A DNA stretch of 64,000 nt from Oxalobacter sp. (GCA_016291665.1 JAEEYE010000006.1:1-64000); one strand, 5' to 3'; counted from the first letter of the stretch, positions 18,060 to 28,481 are shown. Numbers and translations: made by a program. The notes: generated by a model not told the origin, from the sequence alone.

Positions 18060-18830
18060 ATGGTGGCATCGGTCAATGTATCAATTCGGTTTGCAGGGAT
18101 TGTCAGGCTGTTTGGCGAAGCAGGCTACCAACGGTTAAGGGATGCGACTGTCTGCGTGATAGGTAATGGTGGTGTCGGTTCTTGGGCAGTGGAGTCTTTG
18201 GCCAGAAGTGGTGTTGGGCACTTAATTATTGTGGATGGTGATACGGTTGCTGAGACCAACATTAACCGTCAGCTGCAGGCATTGGACTCCAGTATTGGTC
18301 GTCCTAAGGTGGAAGTTTTGGCAGAGCGTATTGCGTTGATCAACCCAGCGTGCCAGGTTGAAGCGTTACAGGTTTTTGTGACTGCGGAAAATTTAGCGCG
18401 GGTGGTGGGTGAAAAACATCCCGATTTTGTTATTGATGCCATTGATAGTGTTGCCAGTAAAACGGAATTGATTGTCTTTTGCCGTGACAATCAGATTCCC
18501 TTATTGGTCTCAGGTGGAGCAGGTGGGAAGACAGATCCCACGCAAGTTGAAATCTGTGACCTTACACGGACGCAGCAAGAACCTCTCCTTGCTAAGGTCA
18601 GGAAGCGCTTGCGCAATGCACATGGTTTTTCCCGGAGCCTTAAAGTCAAGTTTGGCATTGACGCCGTCTATTCTAAGGAGCCGATTCGCTATCCTGAGTC
18701 AGCTGATAGGAGTGATGGCGAAGCATTGCCAGGACTAAACCCTGCGGGCTTTGGGACGGCCATGCCAGTGACGGCCGCCTTTGGCTTGGCGGCTGCATCC
18801 TATGTTATTAGGCAGTTGGTTAAAGCTTGA
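18060..18830 (+). CDS. tcdA: tRNA threonylcarbamoyladenosine dehydratase
   Basis: TcdA (CsdL/YgdL) is an E1-like ATP-dependent enzyme that cyclises t6A37 to ct6A in tRNA. The 256-residue protein has the ThiF/MoeB fold: RLFGEAGYQRLRDATV, the nucleotide loop VIGNGGVGSWAVESLARSG, DGDTVAETNINRQ, DAIDSVASK, SGGAGGKTDPTQV and a C-terminal GTAMPVTAAFGLAAASYVIRQL. I chose ATG 18060 (MVASVNVSIRF) with a purine-rich GGGGAAA site; the frame extends to 18018 without a better start. It functions downstream of Sua5, also in this window. It converges with thpR, overlapping by 11 bp. Confidence 0.92.
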   Translation: MVASVNVSIRFAGIVRLFGEAGYQRLRDATVCVIGNGGVGSWAVESLARSGVGHLIIVDGDTVAETNINRQLQALDSSIGRPKVEVLAERIALINPACQVEALQVFVTAENLARVVGEKHPDFVIDAIDSVASKTELIVFCRDNQIPLLVSGGAGGKTDPTQVEICDLTRTQQEPLLAKVRKRLRNAHGFSRSLKVKFGIDAVYSKEPIRYPESADRSDGEALPGLNPAGFGTAMPVTAAFGLAAASYVIRQLVKA

Positions 18831-19419
18831 CGTCGGGTTTTTCTGCCTGCTTTTCGTAGAGGATTTTGTACGTTGATGATTTTCCTCGCTCCGTGCTGAT
18901 GATCGATTCCATCAGTGCAAGGCGTGTGATGTGCCAGGTGAAGGGGGCTGGGATCGGCGTTTCAGTTGGGTTGCTCTTGCGCGCGAGTGTGATATGCGGG
19001 CGGAAAGGGCGCGAGAGTTCTGATACAACGCTTGTGTCATCTGCTAGGTAGGAACAGATGGTGTTGTGTAGTTCCGTTAACTCAGGTGGCGTTTTTGTGC
19101 TGCCTGCCCAGCAGATTTTAAGGCGTGAAAAAAAGCCCATCCGGTCAATCGTAAGGTCAAATGGTCGGAATGTGAGGGACTTGAGGAATTCGCGTAATTC
19201 TGTAATCCGAGCAGGGGGTTGTCCTCCTAAAAACATCAGCGTCAGATGGAGGTTTTCCGATGGTGACTTGCGTCCATTGACGGTGCTTTGTAAGGCAGCC
19301 AACTTATCGACGGTTTTCTTGTCTGGCAAGAGGGCAATGAAAAGGCGTCGCGTTTTTATAGCCGTATTACGCATTTGGGATGTTGTTGGGTGCTGTGGCG
19401 TATGGCGTTTAGGCATCAT
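18820..19419 (-). CDS. thpR: RNA 2',3'-cyclic phosphodiesterase (2'-5' RNA ligase family)
   Basis: ThpR is a 2H phosphoesterase that hydrolyses 2',3'-cyclic phosphate RNA ends. The two hallmark H-x-T motifs are present, HLTL (in SENLHLTLMFLG) and HITL (in RPHITLARK), about 90 residues apart, after RRLFIALLPD. At 199 residues it has a roughly 20-residue hydrophilic N-terminal extension relative to the family; an internal ATG (MRNTAIKTRRLF) could be the true start. The first ATG overlaps the glycosyltransferase stop (ATGA at 19416-19419), indicating translational coupling to that gene. Confidence 0.88.
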   Translation of the reverse strand: MMPKRHTPQHPTTSQMRNTAIKTRRLFIALLPDKKTVDKLAALQSTVNGRKSPSENLHLTLMFLGGQPPARITELREFLKSLTFRPFDLTIDRMGFFSRLKICWAGSTKTPPELTELHNTICSYLADDTSVVSELSRPFRPHITLARKSNPTETPIPAPFTWHITRLALMESIISTERGKSSTYKILYEKQAEKPDVKL

Positions 19420-21176
19420 GGCTGAGTACTGTTGCCATAGTAGAGACGGAATCGTTCTTCTCTGTCGCTAGGCCTGTGGCCTTCCCAAATCAGTTGTTTG
19501 CCCTCGTAGACAGTCGGTGCAACAGGTCGGTGGCGTTTCGGTACGCTGTCTTTGATTAGCAGGTACTGGCAGGATTGGCCACCAAACTGTTCGAAATTGA
19601 CTTGGCCGAAATAAGCGAATGATGCACGCTGGGCAAGTGATGTGTTCGATGAGATGCAACTCTTTTTCTCAGGCATTTTCTGTGCCATTTCAGTTGCAAT
19701 CCCGGCATAGCTCTTTGAATAGTTGATCCAAGGCATCCAAAGCGTTGCCAAGAGTATCCAGCAGAGCATGATGCCGCCGGAAGACAGGACAACAGCGCGC
19801 AAAAGGACTGACGGGTTTCTTGAGATGCGCCAATAGACGAGTGCAAACCACGCTAGAGTAGCGATAAAGGCGATGACGGTTGCGATAACACTGAATTCTG
19901 GCGTAAAGCCTGGTGCTAGTTTGATGGCGTTTTTAGCAATGCCGGCAGGCCATCCGGTATGGTGCGCAAGCCAAGCTAGCCAGATGAAAAGGGCAATTAA
20001 AGTCAAAACCATGACGGAGAACCAGTCGATGGCGTTAATTGTGCCGCGCTTCATCGTTGGCAGTCCTAATGCAGCCAGGACGGACAGTGGTGGAATGATG
20101 ATCAGGAGACCCGTGTCATCCAATTGGGAACAGAAAGCGAGTATGGAAAAGGTCGCAGTAAGCAGGACTGGCATTAAGATATGCGCAGCGGTTTTCCACT
20201 GGCGGCGCCAAGCATAAACAGCCCAACAGGCAAATGGCCAGGCAGGCCAGAAGAACCAGATTCCCTTCTTAAAGAAGAATGAGATCGATTGAAAGGTTGG
20301 TACGTCAAATTGTTCTGCGCTCCATTCGAGCCAGTCGTAAAAAGGTGTACCACCGTAAGGGGCTATGAGAGCCAGTAATGCCCACCAGACAGCCAGGATG
20401 AAGCCTGAAATTACCACGGCAATCACGAGGTTCCTGAAATGGCGGCGGCGCGGTGGATGGATGAAAAGGATACCGACAATCAGGCAGCAGTACAGGCCAA
20501 TCGGAACAACAAAGCCGTTTGTTAAGGTTAAAAGACCTGATGCGACCCCCAGCATACAGGCATTTTTCACTGATGGCAGGTTGATGTAGCGCGTGCATCG
20601 GTACATCACATAAGCAACGAGTGCGATGAAAAGGGCCTCAATGCTTGTTTCGTGGCTGTGGATTAAAAGACCCAAAGAGCCAAGGTAGATTAGGAGGGCA
20701 CAGTCGGCCAACATCCGCCCATAGGCGGTCGTATCAGGCTGACCGCCAAAGGCTAGGCGCATCGGTTGTGCATCAGCACGCTGTCCTAATAGGTTGGCTG
20801 TTTTCCAGATGGAGACGGAACCCAGCAGAAAGAAGAGGACGGTTGAAACCCGTGCAGCAAGGGGGGCGCCTAAGAGCCAACCGAATAATTTGATACAGAT
20901 GGCGCCAACCCAGAAGGTTAGGGGGCCGGAATTCGGGAAAGGGGCACCGACGACATTGGGCCAGAACCAATCATCAATGGAACCTTCTGCCATTGTCCAC
21001 ATTACGCCAAAGCCAATGGCGTCTGCGTTTTTCCATGGGTCGCGGCCGATTAGGCCTGGCAGGATATAGATGAGTGAAAGTAACAGAATCCCCCACCGAG
21101 GCAGGGACATGGCTGCTGCTGCAGACAAGCGTACCGGCTTTTTCGGAGGAATCAGGCTTTCTGGTGCTTCAATCAT
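19416..21176 (-). CDS. ArnT-like family 39 glycosyltransferase
   Basis: A 586-residue polytopic GT-C-fold membrane protein with about 12 predicted helices and the first-loop motif GRDPWKNADAIGF (catalytic Asp region of ArnT/PMT-like enzymes). Such enzymes transfer sugars from undecaprenyl-phosphate carriers onto lipid A or other periplasmic acceptors. The sequence does not tell whether aminoarabinose is the donor: there are no arn genes nearby, so a general lipid-linked sugar transferase is equally likely. It starts at ATG 21176 and is followed, coupled, by thpR, an unusual functional pairing. Confidence 0.82.
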   Translation of the reverse strand: MIEAPESLIPPKKPVRLSAAAAMSLPRWGILLLSLIYILPGLIGRDPWKNADAIGFGVMWTMAEGSIDDWFWPNVVGAPFPNSGPLTFWVGAICIKLFGWLLGAPLAARVSTVLFFLLGSVSIWKTANLLGQRADAQPMRLAFGGQPDTTAYGRMLADCALLIYLGSLGLLIHSHETSIEALFIALVAYVMYRCTRYINLPSVKNACMLGVASGLLTLTNGFVVPIGLYCCLIVGILFIHPPRRRHFRNLVIAVVISGFILAVWWALLALIAPYGGTPFYDWLEWSAEQFDVPTFQSISFFFKKGIWFFWPAWPFACWAVYAWRRQWKTAAHILMPVLLTATFSILAFCSQLDDTGLLIIIPPLSVLAALGLPTMKRGTINAIDWFSVMVLTLIALFIWLAWLAHHTGWPAGIAKNAIKLAPGFTPEFSVIATVIAFIATLAWFALVYWRISRNPSVLLRAVVLSSGGIMLCWILLATLWMPWINYSKSYAGIATEMAQKMPEKKSCISSNTSLAQRASFAYFGQVNFEQFGGQSCQYLLIKDSVPKRHRPVAPTVYEGKQLIWEGHRPSDREERFRLYYGNSTQP

Positions 21177-21232
21177 CTGGTTTCAAGAAGCGGTGATGTT
21201 AACAGTTTAATCCGAAATTAAAGGGTTTGAAA

Positions 21233-21257
21233 AAAAAAGCAGCCGAAGCTGCTTTTT
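21233..21257. terminator. Terminator of rpmE2
   Basis: AAAAAAGCAGC and GCTGCTTTTTT form an 11-bp stem closed by a CGAA tetraloop. The A-tract on the left provides the U-run for the minus-strand rpmE2 transcript. Confidence 0.92.
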
Positions 21258-21272
21258 TCTGAGAAGGAAATA

Positions 21273-21536
21273 TCAGCTCCCGGAAATCTTGGAACCAACT
21301 TTGCCAAACTTCTGGCGGAATTTTTCAACGCGGCCAGCTGTGTCGACAATCTTGTATTTGCCAGTATAGAAAGGATGGGATTCAGCTGAAACTTCAACTT
21401 TTACCAGAGGGTATTCTTTCCCTTCAAATTCAATGGTTTCACGGGTTTGGATGGTGGAACGGGTGATGAACTTGAAATCACACGAAACGTCGTGGAATAC
21501 AACTTCGCGGTATTCTGGATGGATGCCTTCTTTCAT
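21273..21536 (-). CDS. rpmE2: 50S ribosomal protein L31 type B
   Basis: L31 of the large ribosomal subunit, 87 residues. [37 protein letters not shown] and [26 protein letters not shown] are diagnostic for the B type. Only one Cys is present, so the zinc-binding CxxC knuckles of type A L31 are absent. In organisms with both types the zinc-free form replaces the zinc form under zinc limitation; in many betaproteobacteria type B is the only L31. No obvious Zur box was seen upstream. Confidence 0.97.
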   Translation of the reverse strand: MKEGIHPEYREVVFHDVSCDFKFITRSTIQTRETIEFEGKEYPLVKVEVSAESHPFYTGKYKIVDTAGRVEKFRQKFGKVGSKISGS

Positions 21537-21749
21537 TATTGCCTCTAATCGTTTTGGTAGCCAGCCAGCACTTCAGCGGTTATTCCTGCTTCGCAACCTG
21601 ATTGCCGACAACTTGCCTGGTTAAGTCAAATTTCAGTTTTTATCAGTCAATTATTCAATTGATGACCTCTAAACTATCAATTATTTCATTTTCTCAGGTT
21701 ATCGTCAATAGCACGAATGCCTAACTGTCCAAAAACAGGAGCAGAGGGA

Positions 21750-22034
21750 TTAACGGTAGAAATCCATACGGCCTGCTTCACGGATTTGGTTGCGTAAGCG
21801 ATATCTTTCGTAGGCTGACATCCGTTTTGTCCTGTAGGCGCGTGGGACTTCGCGGCCATCATACCCAGTCTTGACAGTAGGTTCATGGTGAGCCCTGCCA
21901 TAATGATGACCATGGTCTCCCATTGTGTGGCGTGGTGGCCTGTCTTGCATGCCATGTCTAGGTATCGGCTGGGCATAAGCCATACCGGATACGAGCGCTC
22001 CTGCAATGCAAACAAGCTTCAAGAGAAATTTCAT
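21750..22034 (-). CDS. Small His-rich secreted protein, unknown
   Basis: A 94-residue protein with a clear signal peptide (MKFLLKLVCIAGALVSGMAYA, cleaved before QPIP). The mature part of about 73 residues is His-, Arg- and Tyr-rich (HTMGDHGHHYGRAHHEP) and strongly basic, ending in an arginine-rich helix RMSAYERYRLRNQIREAGR. I do not recognise a family; metal binding by the His cluster is possible but only inferred. The ribosome-binding site is weak. It is divergent from ompR, separated by 181 bp with dyad sequences. Confidence 0.6.
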   Translation of the reverse strand: MKFLLKLVCIAGALVSGMAYAQPIPRHGMQDRPPRHTMGDHGHHYGRAHHEPTVKTGYDGREVPRAYRTKRMSAYERYRLRNQIREAGRMDFYR

Positions 22035-22087
22035 ACAACTAACCGATTGTGCTTAATGTTGCGGATTTACAGTGCAATCCACAGTCG

Positions 22088-22108
22088 ATATCGATAATAT
22101 AACGATAT
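22088..22108. promoter_or_regulatory. Dyad ATATCG-N9-CGATAT upstream of ompR
   Basis: Perfect 6-bp arms separated by 9 nt in the divergent promoter region of the His-rich protein and ompR. A second, larger dyad, AGACTCAT-N21-ATGAGTCT, spans 22149-22185 near the ompR start. Either could be a regulator site. Confidence 0.35.
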
Positions 22109-22215
22109 TCTCCCGAAAAAGGCGTAAAAGATTGTAACTTTATGGTTAAGACTCATAAGGCGTCTTAAGGTGCACAGATGAGTCTGTTATCCTCCCTTCA
22201 AACCAAGGTGGTGAA

Positions 22216-22965
22216 ATGAGTACAACAGATTCCCAGAAAAAGGCAGAGCGCCAGAACAAGGTGTTGATTGTCGATGATGATGCGAGGTTACGTAATCTTT
22301 TAAACCGTTATCTAACTGAAAACGGTTTTTCTGTTACGGTAGCTGAAGATGCCAAGGCAATGAACAAGCTTTGGACACGTGGGCGTTACGATATGCTGAT
22401 CCTCGACCTGATGTTGCCGGGGGAAGATGGCTTGTCCATTTGCCGCAGGTTAAGAGGAGGAGGTGACAAGACGCCCATCATTATGTTGACGGCAAAAGGT
22501 GAAGATACCGATCGGATTGTCGGCCTTGAGATGGGAGCTGATGATTACTTGCCCAAACCCTTTAATCCCCGCGAACTCCTGGCGCGCATCGGGGCGGTTT
22601 TAAGGCGCCGGCCTGACGCAGGTCTGGGTGATGGTGCCAACGAAACGCAGGTCTTTTACTTCGGTGACTTTGAACTTGATCTTGCCAGCCGGTCGCTTAA
22701 AAAGAAAGGTGAAAAAATTACCTTAACGACGGGTGAGTTTACCGTCTTGAAGGTTTTGGCAACCAATGCACGCCAGTCTCTTTCCCGCGAAAAACTGATG
22801 AGCTTGGCAAAGGGCAGGGAATACGAAGTGTTTGACCGTAGCCTGGATGTCCAGATTTCTAGGCTCAGGAAACTGATTGAAGATGACCCAACGCATCCGC
22901 AGTATATCCAGACTGTCTGGGGTGTTGGTTATGTCTTTATTCCTGATAGTGTCTCTAAAGAATAA
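22216..22965 (+). CDS. ompR: OmpR-family response regulator
   Basis: A two-component response regulator (249 residues). The receiver domain covers residues 15-130 with acidic pair DDD in LIVDDDARL, phospho-acceptor Asp in LILDLMLPGEDG, the Thr switch in MLTAKG and Lys in LPKPFNPREL. The winged-helix DNA-binding domain follows from about 150 (LTTGEFTVLKVL, LDVQISRLRKLIEDDP, YIQTVWGVGYVF). The sequence is OmpR-like, and the partner histidine kinase follows directly, so it most likely controls outer-membrane porin or envelope genes in response to osmotic or envelope signals. The start has AAGGTGG upstream. Confidence 0.95.
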   Translation: MSTTDSQKKAERQNKVLIVDDDARLRNLLNRYLTENGFSVTVAEDAKAMNKLWTRGRYDMLILDLMLPGEDGLSICRRLRGGGDKTPIIMLTAKGEDTDRIVGLEMGADDYLPKPFNPRELLARIGAVLRRRPDAGLGDGANETQVFYFGDFELDLASRSLKKKGEKITLTTGEFTVLKVLATNARQSLSREKLMSLAKGREYEVFDRSLDVQISRLRKLIEDDPTHPQYIQTVWGVGYVFIPDSVSKE

Positions 22966-23014
22966 TCAGACGTAGATGGAAAGCGGCATTGCGCTTAAAA
23001 AGGGAGCATCAGGG

Positions 23015-24367
23015 ATGGTGCCTTGGTGGAAGAGCAGCCTTTTTTGGCGCACGTTTTTTATTGTTGGGGTGCTCCTTGCCATCAGCATGGGCTTTTGGAT
23101 TGCTAGCTTCCATTGGCTGGACAAGGACAACCGCGCACAGGCGGCTTCTGAGCAGATTGCCTCCGTTGTGACGATCACGCGTGCCGCATTGGTTCACTCA
23201 GAACCTTCTTCACGACAGGAACTCATTTATGAGCTTGTTAAGAAGGAAGGGATCCGTATTTATCCGAAAGAGCCATCAGATACGATTGAATCCCTAGATA
23301 GTGCCAGTGACATGGTTCAAGGCATTGCACCATACCTCCAGCAGAAGTTGGGTGAAGGTACAGTTGTTTCACCAAAAGTTAATGGCCGTCCCGGGTTTTG
23401 GGTGAGTTTTAGGCTTCAGGAAGATTATGCCGATGATGTGTATTGGCTACGTTTGGATAACGGACGGTTTGCAGGTATTTCTGGTTGGCGCTGGTTGGGT
23501 TGGAGTGGTCTTGTTTTAGTGTTATCTCTGGTGGGGGCTGGTTTCATTTCTATGTTTTTGAATCAGCCGTTAGCCCGTCTGTCGCAGGCGGCTCGCCTGA
23601 TGGCAGTAGGTAAGTCCCCAGAACCTTTACCGGAAGGTGGCATTTCTGAAATCCGGGAAGTGAACCAAAGTTTTAACCAGATGGTCAAGGATCTTGCTCG
23701 GGTTGAGACAGACCGCGCAGAAATCTTGGCGGGTATATCGCATGACCTCCGTACGCCTCTTTCCCGCATGATTCTCGACATTGAGATGTTGGATATCCCG
23801 GAAGCAAGCCGCCAAGACATGCAATCCGATCTTGCCCAGATGAACGATATCGTCGGCCAGTTTATGGACTACGCTAAACTCGATGCTGAGGTTAAGGCGG
23901 TTTCTGAAGTCGATTTGAGCGGATTGCTCGCCGATATTCTGAGTCCGCTAAAGACAAAGCCAGATTTTGTTATCCAGGATAAGGTTCAGGAGAACGTGTC
24001 TATTTTGGCTGGCGAAGTTGAGTTGCGCCGCATGATCAGCAATATCCTGACGAATGCTGCCCGCTATGGTAAAACACCTGGTAAAGAAGTGGCGGAGGTT
24101 GATGTTTCCCTTACCGTAACGGCCAAAGAGGCCGTTCTTGAAATCGCTGACCATGGCGTTGGTGTCCCTGAAGCGAGTTTCGAGCGGATGTTGCGGCCTT
24201 TTACCCGGATGGACAATGCGCGGGGGCAGGCCAATGGATCGGGGTTGGGGCTTGCTATTGTTTCTCGGATTGCCAAGGGGTTTAAAGGCAGACTCTCGCT
24301 TAAGAACCGCGAGGGTGGTGGGCTTGTTGTGACTGTATCCTTCCCATTGGCAGGCAATCTGGCCTGA
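23015..24367 (+). CDS. envZ: EnvZ-like sensor histidine kinase
   Basis: Inner-membrane sensor kinase partner of OmpR, 450 residues from the chosen start. Helix 1 (about residues 11-32) and helix 2 (about 160-180) flank a periplasmic domain of about 125 residues. HAMP follows, then the H-box ISHDLRTPLSRM with the phospho-His, N-box ISNILTNAARYG, G1 DHGVGVP and G2 GSGLGLAIV. The ATG at 23015 is preferred since AGGGAG lies 8 nt upstream and it places the first helix normally; an ATG at 22976, 10 bp after ompR, is the alternative (463 residues) but lacks a ribosome site. Confidence 0.93.
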   Translation: MVPWWKSSLFWRTFFIVGVLLAISMGFWIASFHWLDKDNRAQAASEQIASVVTITRAALVHSEPSSRQELIYELVKKEGIRIYPKEPSDTIESLDSASDMVQGIAPYLQQKLGEGTVVSPKVNGRPGFWVSFRLQEDYADDVYWLRLDNGRFAGISGWRWLGWSGLVLVLSLVGAGFISMFLNQPLARLSQAARLMAVGKSPEPLPEGGISEIREVNQSFNQMVKDLARVETDRAEILAGISHDLRTPLSRMILDIEMLDIPEASRQDMQSDLAQMNDIVGQFMDYAKLDAEVKAVSEVDLSGLLADILSPLKTKPDFVIQDKVQENVSILAGEVELRRMISNILTNAARYGKTPGKEVAEVDVSLTVTAKEAVLEIADHGVGVPEASFERMLRPFTRMDNARGQANGSGLGLAIVSRIAKGFKGRLSLKNREGGGLVVTVSFPLAGNLA

Positions 24368-24504
24368 TATTGGAAGCGCCTTGCGCAACGCACATCTTTG
24401 TGAACCGTTTAGGACGTGTGTTCCTCCTGAAAAACCAGCAAGGTATAATTATCTGATGAGGATTAAACCTCCCTTGTTTCGTGATTTCAATACGGGATGC
24501 CATC

Positions 24505-27500
24505 ATGCTTATTCTGCCGGGTTCCACCGCACTTTCTCCTTTCAGGGCACAACGTCTTTTATCTTCACTTCAAGTCATTGATCCAACCGTGACTGCGGTC
24601 ACAGGGCGTTATCTCCATTTTATTGATGGTGGGGATAACTTCTCAGGTGATGCATTGAATCGTTTGCAGACATTGCTGACGTATGGCGAACCCTACCGCC
24701 AGTCTGAAAAGGGAGACGAATATATTATCGTGCCGCGTGCCGGAACGATTTCGCCTTGGTCATCCAAGGCGACCGACATCCTGCACAGCTGTTCACTGGG
24801 CAGTGTCAAACGGGTTGAAAGGGGGATTTCTTACCGGATAGTCCGTGCTAAAGGCGCTGCGAAGGTATCTGAATCTGTTGAAGCGGCGCTGGTCAGTTGC
24901 CTGTACGACCGTATGACGGAAATGGTGCTCAAAAACCGGAAGGATGCCGAAGTGCTTTTCCGTGAACTTGATGCGAAGCCGCTGGAATCTGTCGATATCG
25001 AAAAGGGCGGTCGTCAGGCTTTGGTCGAAGCGAATTCTGCGTTGGGTCTAGCCTTATCCGATGATGAAATTGATTATCTGTATGACGCGTTCCTAAAGGC
25101 AGGTAGAAGCCCGACGGATGTGGAATTGATGATGTTTGCCCAAGCAAACAGTGAACATTGCCGTCACAAGATTTTCAATGCGGATTGGACGATTGACGGG
25201 AAAGACCAGGATCGTTCGCTTTTCTCGATGATCAAGAATACGCATGAAAAACATCCTGACAATACGATTGTTGCTTATAAAGACAATTCCTCCATCATTC
25301 AGGGCGCTGAGGTGATGCGCTTTTACCCAAAACCGGGTTCGGAAGGGAATGTCTATGGTGAAAACCGGGAAATGGCGCATATCTTAATGAAGGTGGAAAC
25401 GCACAACCATCCGACAGCCATCTCACCTTTCCCGGGTGCCGCAACAGGTTCTGGTGGCGAAATCCGGGATGAGGGCGCAACGGGGCGTGGTGCCAAACCA
25501 AAAGCAGGTTTAACAGGTTTTACGGTGTCAAACCTGCATCTGCCTGGAGCAGGCCGTTCTTGGGAAAATGCGTCCGACGTTGCTGGTAGCGCTAAAAACA
25601 CTGAGACCTATGGTAAACCAGATAGGATTGCCTCTCCGTTACAGATCATGATTGATGGCCCTATTGGCGGTGCGGCCTTTAACAATGAGTTTGGACGGCC
25701 GAATTTGACGGGTTACTTCAGGACGTATGAACAGAATGTTGCTAATACTGTCTACGGTTATCACAAGCCGATTATGATTGCTGGTGGTTTGGGATCTATT
25801 GCTGACATCCATACGAAAAAGGAAGGCCTGCCAGTTGGAGCGCTGTTGATCCAATTAGGCGGTCCTGGGATGCGCATTGGTATGGGGGGTGGTGCTGCCT
25901 CTTCGATGGCAACCGGTGCCAATACAGCTGACCTTGATTTTGATTCAGTCCAGCGCGGTAACCCTGAAATGCAGCGCCGAGCTCAGGAAGTTATCAATGC
26001 CTGCTGGGCGATGAAGGAAAAGAACCCGATTCTCTCGATTCATGATGTGGGCGCAGGTGGGCTTTCCAATGCATTCCCGGAAATTACGCATGATGCTGAT
26101 CGGGGAGCACAGTTTGATTTGCGTAGGGTTCCGTTGGAAGAAAGTGGGATGTCGCCACGTGAAATCTGGAGTAATGAGTCACAGGAACGTTATGTCTTGG
26201 CGATTGCACCAGAAAGCTTGGATCTCTTTAGTGAACTGTGTGAAAGGGAACGTTGCCCATTTGCTGTCGTTGGTACCGCAACGGAAGAAAAGCAGTTGCG
26301 TGTTGTGGATCCCGAATACAAGAATGAACCGGTTGATATGCCGATGGATGTGCTTTTGGGTAAACCGCCTAAGATGCACCGAGATGTGACACATATCCAG
26401 CGGCAATATCCAGAAGTGGATTTAAAAGGTATTGATCTGGGCAAGGTTGCAGAAGATGTCTTGCTCTTGCCGACTGTTGGCGACAAGTCCTTCCTGATTA
26501 CGATTGGTGATAGAGCCGTTGGTGGTATGACATGTCGTGACCAGATGGTGGGACCTTGGCAGGTACCAGTTGCCGATTGTGCAGTAACCTTGATGAGTTT
26601 TGAAGGTTATAAGGGTGAAGCGATGGCCATGGGTGAAAGGACTCCTTTGGCTGTCATCAATGCACCGGCATCAGGCCGTATGGCAGTTGGTGAAGCCTTG
26701 ACCAACATTGCTTCAGCGCCTGTAACCGCTTTAGGTGATATCAAGCTGTCCGCGAACTGGATGGCAGCGTGTGGACAGCCAGGTCAGGATGCAGCCCTCT
26801 TTGATACGGTTAAAGCTGTAGGACTTGAACTATGCCCAGACTTAGGACTCAGTATCCCAGTCGGTAAAGATTCGCTCTCGATGCGTACGACGTGGAATGA
26901 CAAGGGGCAGAATAAAGAAGTCTTGTCGCCGGTTTCGCTGATTGTTTCTGCTTTCGCACCTGTTGACGATGTACGGCTTTCCATGACGCCGCAGTTGCGT
27001 ACCGATAAAGGGGACACTTCCCTCTTGGCAATCGACTTGGGTTTGGGTAAAGCCCGCTTAGGTGCATCAGCATTGACGCAGGTTATTGGTCAGATTGGAT
27101 CGAGTGTGCCAGACGTTGATAGTGCCGAAAACCTCAAGTCTTTCTTTAATACCATCCAAGCGTTGAACAGAGACGGCAAGCTTCTGGCTTACCATGACCG
27201 CTCTGACGGTGGTCTTTTTGCGACATTGTGTGAAATGGCCTTTGCTGGCCGTTGTGGACTGGATGTGTCGGTTGATGCGTTGCTCGCTGCCCAGGAAAAG
27301 GTTGAATCAGATGCTGAAGGAGTGTTGAAAGCGCTCTTTAACGAAGAATTGGGTGCCGTTATCCAGGTTAAGAACAAGGATGTTGAAGCTGTTAAAAACC
27401 GTTTTGCTGAAGTAGGGCTGGGTAATGCAGTCCATGCCATCGGTGTAGTAACGGATACAGGCAACATAGTGATTAGGCAGGGTGGAAAAACAGTCTTTGA

Positions 27501-28452
27501 CCGTGCCCGGGCAGAGTTGCACAGGCTCTGGAGTGAAACCAGCTGGCGTATTGCTCGTTTGCGTGACAATCCAGATTGTGCCGACCAAGAATATAACCTG
27601 TTGTTGGATACGTCGGACAAGGGTATCTCGCCGGTTGTGCCGTTTGATATGGCAGAAGATGTGGCTGCACCGTTCATCAATAAGGGGGTGAAACCCCGCG
27701 TTGCGATTTTGCGTGAACAGGGTTCCAACTCTCATGTTGAAACGGCCTATGTCATGCACAAAGCAGGCTTTGAGGCGTTGGATGTTCATATGTCTGACTT
27801 GATTGATGGTCGCCTGTCATTGGATGAATGTAAGGGGCTGATTGCAGTCGGGGGGTTCTCTTACGGTGATGTCTTGGGTGCTGGTGAAGGCTGGGCGAAG
27901 AAAATCCTCTTTAACAGCATGCTGAAAGAACAGTTCAGCAGTTTCTTCTGGCGTATGGACACCTTTGCACTGGGTATCTGTAATGGTTGCCAGATGATGA
28001 GCAACCTCGCATCCATCATCCCAGGTGCTGAAGCTTGGCCTAAGTTTGTCAGGAACCGTTCTGAACAGTTTGAGGCACGCTTTACGATGGTTGAAGTACC
28101 GAAGTCACCGTCCATCTTCTTTGCCGGTATGGCGGGTCTCCAGACCCCAATTGTTGTATCGCATGGTGAAGGGCGTGCAGACTTCTCGCAACAGGGCGAT
28201 ATTAAGAAAGCGATTGTCGCAATGCGCTATGTTGACCACAGTGGAAAGCCGACAGAGACCTATCCATTGAATCCGAATGGTTCACCAGAAGGGATTACAT
28301 CGGTTACTACGCCAGACGGGCGCTTTACAGTGATGATGCCGCATGCGGAACGCGCATTCAGGACGGTTCAGAATTCGTGGGCGCCGGATGCGTGGGGAGA
28401 AAATTCCCCATGGATGCGGATGTTTGGCAATGCCCGTAAGTGGATTGGGTAA
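24505..28452 (+). CDS. purL: Phosphoribosylformylglycinamidine synthase
   Basis: The large single-chain FGAM synthase (1315 residues) converts FGAR, glutamine and ATP to FGAM, the fourth step of purine synthesis. The N-terminal PurS-like domain is followed by two AIRS-related ATPase halves ([36 protein letters not shown] split across the active site; later [18 protein letters not shown]). A C-terminal class I glutaminase has GICNGCQMM (nucleophile Cys) and SHGEGRADF. The ATG at 24505 ([13 protein letters not shown]) fits the family start; a frame extension to 24481 is not needed. A TATAAT-like -10 occurs at 24444-24449. Confidence 0.97.
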   Translation: MLILPGSTALSPFRAQRLLSSLQVIDPTVTAVTGRYLHFIDGGDNFSGDALNRLQTLLTYGEPYRQSEKGDEYIIVPRAGTISPWSSKATDILHSCSLGSVKRVERGISYRIVRAKGAAKVSESVEAALVSCLYDRMTEMVLKNRKDAEVLFRELDAKPLESVDIEKGGRQALVEANSALGLALSDDEIDYLYDAFLKAGRSPTDVELMMFAQANSEHCRHKIFNADWTIDGKDQDRSLFSMIKNTHEKHPDNTIVAYKDNSSIIQGAEVMRFYPKPGSEGNVYGENREMAHILMKVETHNHPTAISPFPGAATGSGGEIRDEGATGRGAKPKAGLTGFTVSNLHLPGAGRSWENASDVAGSAKNTETYGKPDRIASPLQIMIDGPIGGAAFNNEFGRPNLTGYFRTYEQNVANTVYGYHKPIMIAGGLGSIADIHTKKEGLPVGALLIQLGGPGMRIGMGGGAASSMATGANTADLDFDSVQRGNPEMQRRAQEVINACWAMKEKNPILSIHDVGAGGLSNAFPEITHDADRGAQFDLRRVPLEESGMSPREIWSNESQERYVLAIAPESLDLFSELCERERCPFAVVGTATEEKQLRVVDPEYKNEPVDMPMDVLLGKPPKMHRDVTHIQRQYPEVDLKGIDLGKVAEDVLLLPTVGDKSFLITIGDRAVGGMTCRDQMVGPWQVPVADCAVTLMSFEGYKGEAMAMGERTPLAVINAPASGRMAVGEALTNIASAPVTALGDIKLSANWMAACGQPGQDAALFDTVKAVGLELCPDLGLSIPVGKDSLSMRTTWNDKGQNKEVLSPVSLIVSAFAPVDDVRLSMTPQLRTDKGDTSLLAIDLGLGKARLGASALTQVIGQIGSSVPDVDSAENLKSFFNTIQALNRDGKLLAYHDRSDGGLFATLCEMAFAGRCGLDVSVDALLAAQEKVESDAEGVLKALFNEELGAVIQVKNKDVEAVKNRFAEVGLGNAVHAIGVVTDTGNIVIRQGGKTVFDRARAELHRLWSETSWRIARLRDNPDCADQEYNLLLDTSDKGISPVVPFDMAEDVAAPFINKGVKPRVAILREQGSNSHVETAYVMHKAGFEALDVHMSDLIDGRLSLDECKGLIAVGGFSYGDVLGAGEGWAKKILFNSMLKEQFSSFFWRMDTFALGICNGCQMMSNLASIIPGAEAWPKFVRNRSEQFEARFTMVEVPKSPSIFFAGMAGLQTPIVVSHGEGRADFSQQGDIKKAIVAMRYVDHSGKPTETYPLNPNGSPEGITSVTTPDGRFTVMMPHAERAFRTVQNSWAPDAWGENSPWMRMFGNARKWIG

Positions 28453-28481
28453 TTTCTAAAGCCTGATTGTTGTTTCGTGCT

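Noticed and set aside
21686..22015. 109-residue minus-strand frame overlapping the His-rich secreted protein
   Set aside because: The overlapping frame with a clean signal peptide is the better gene; this one lacks a plausible start and ribosome site.
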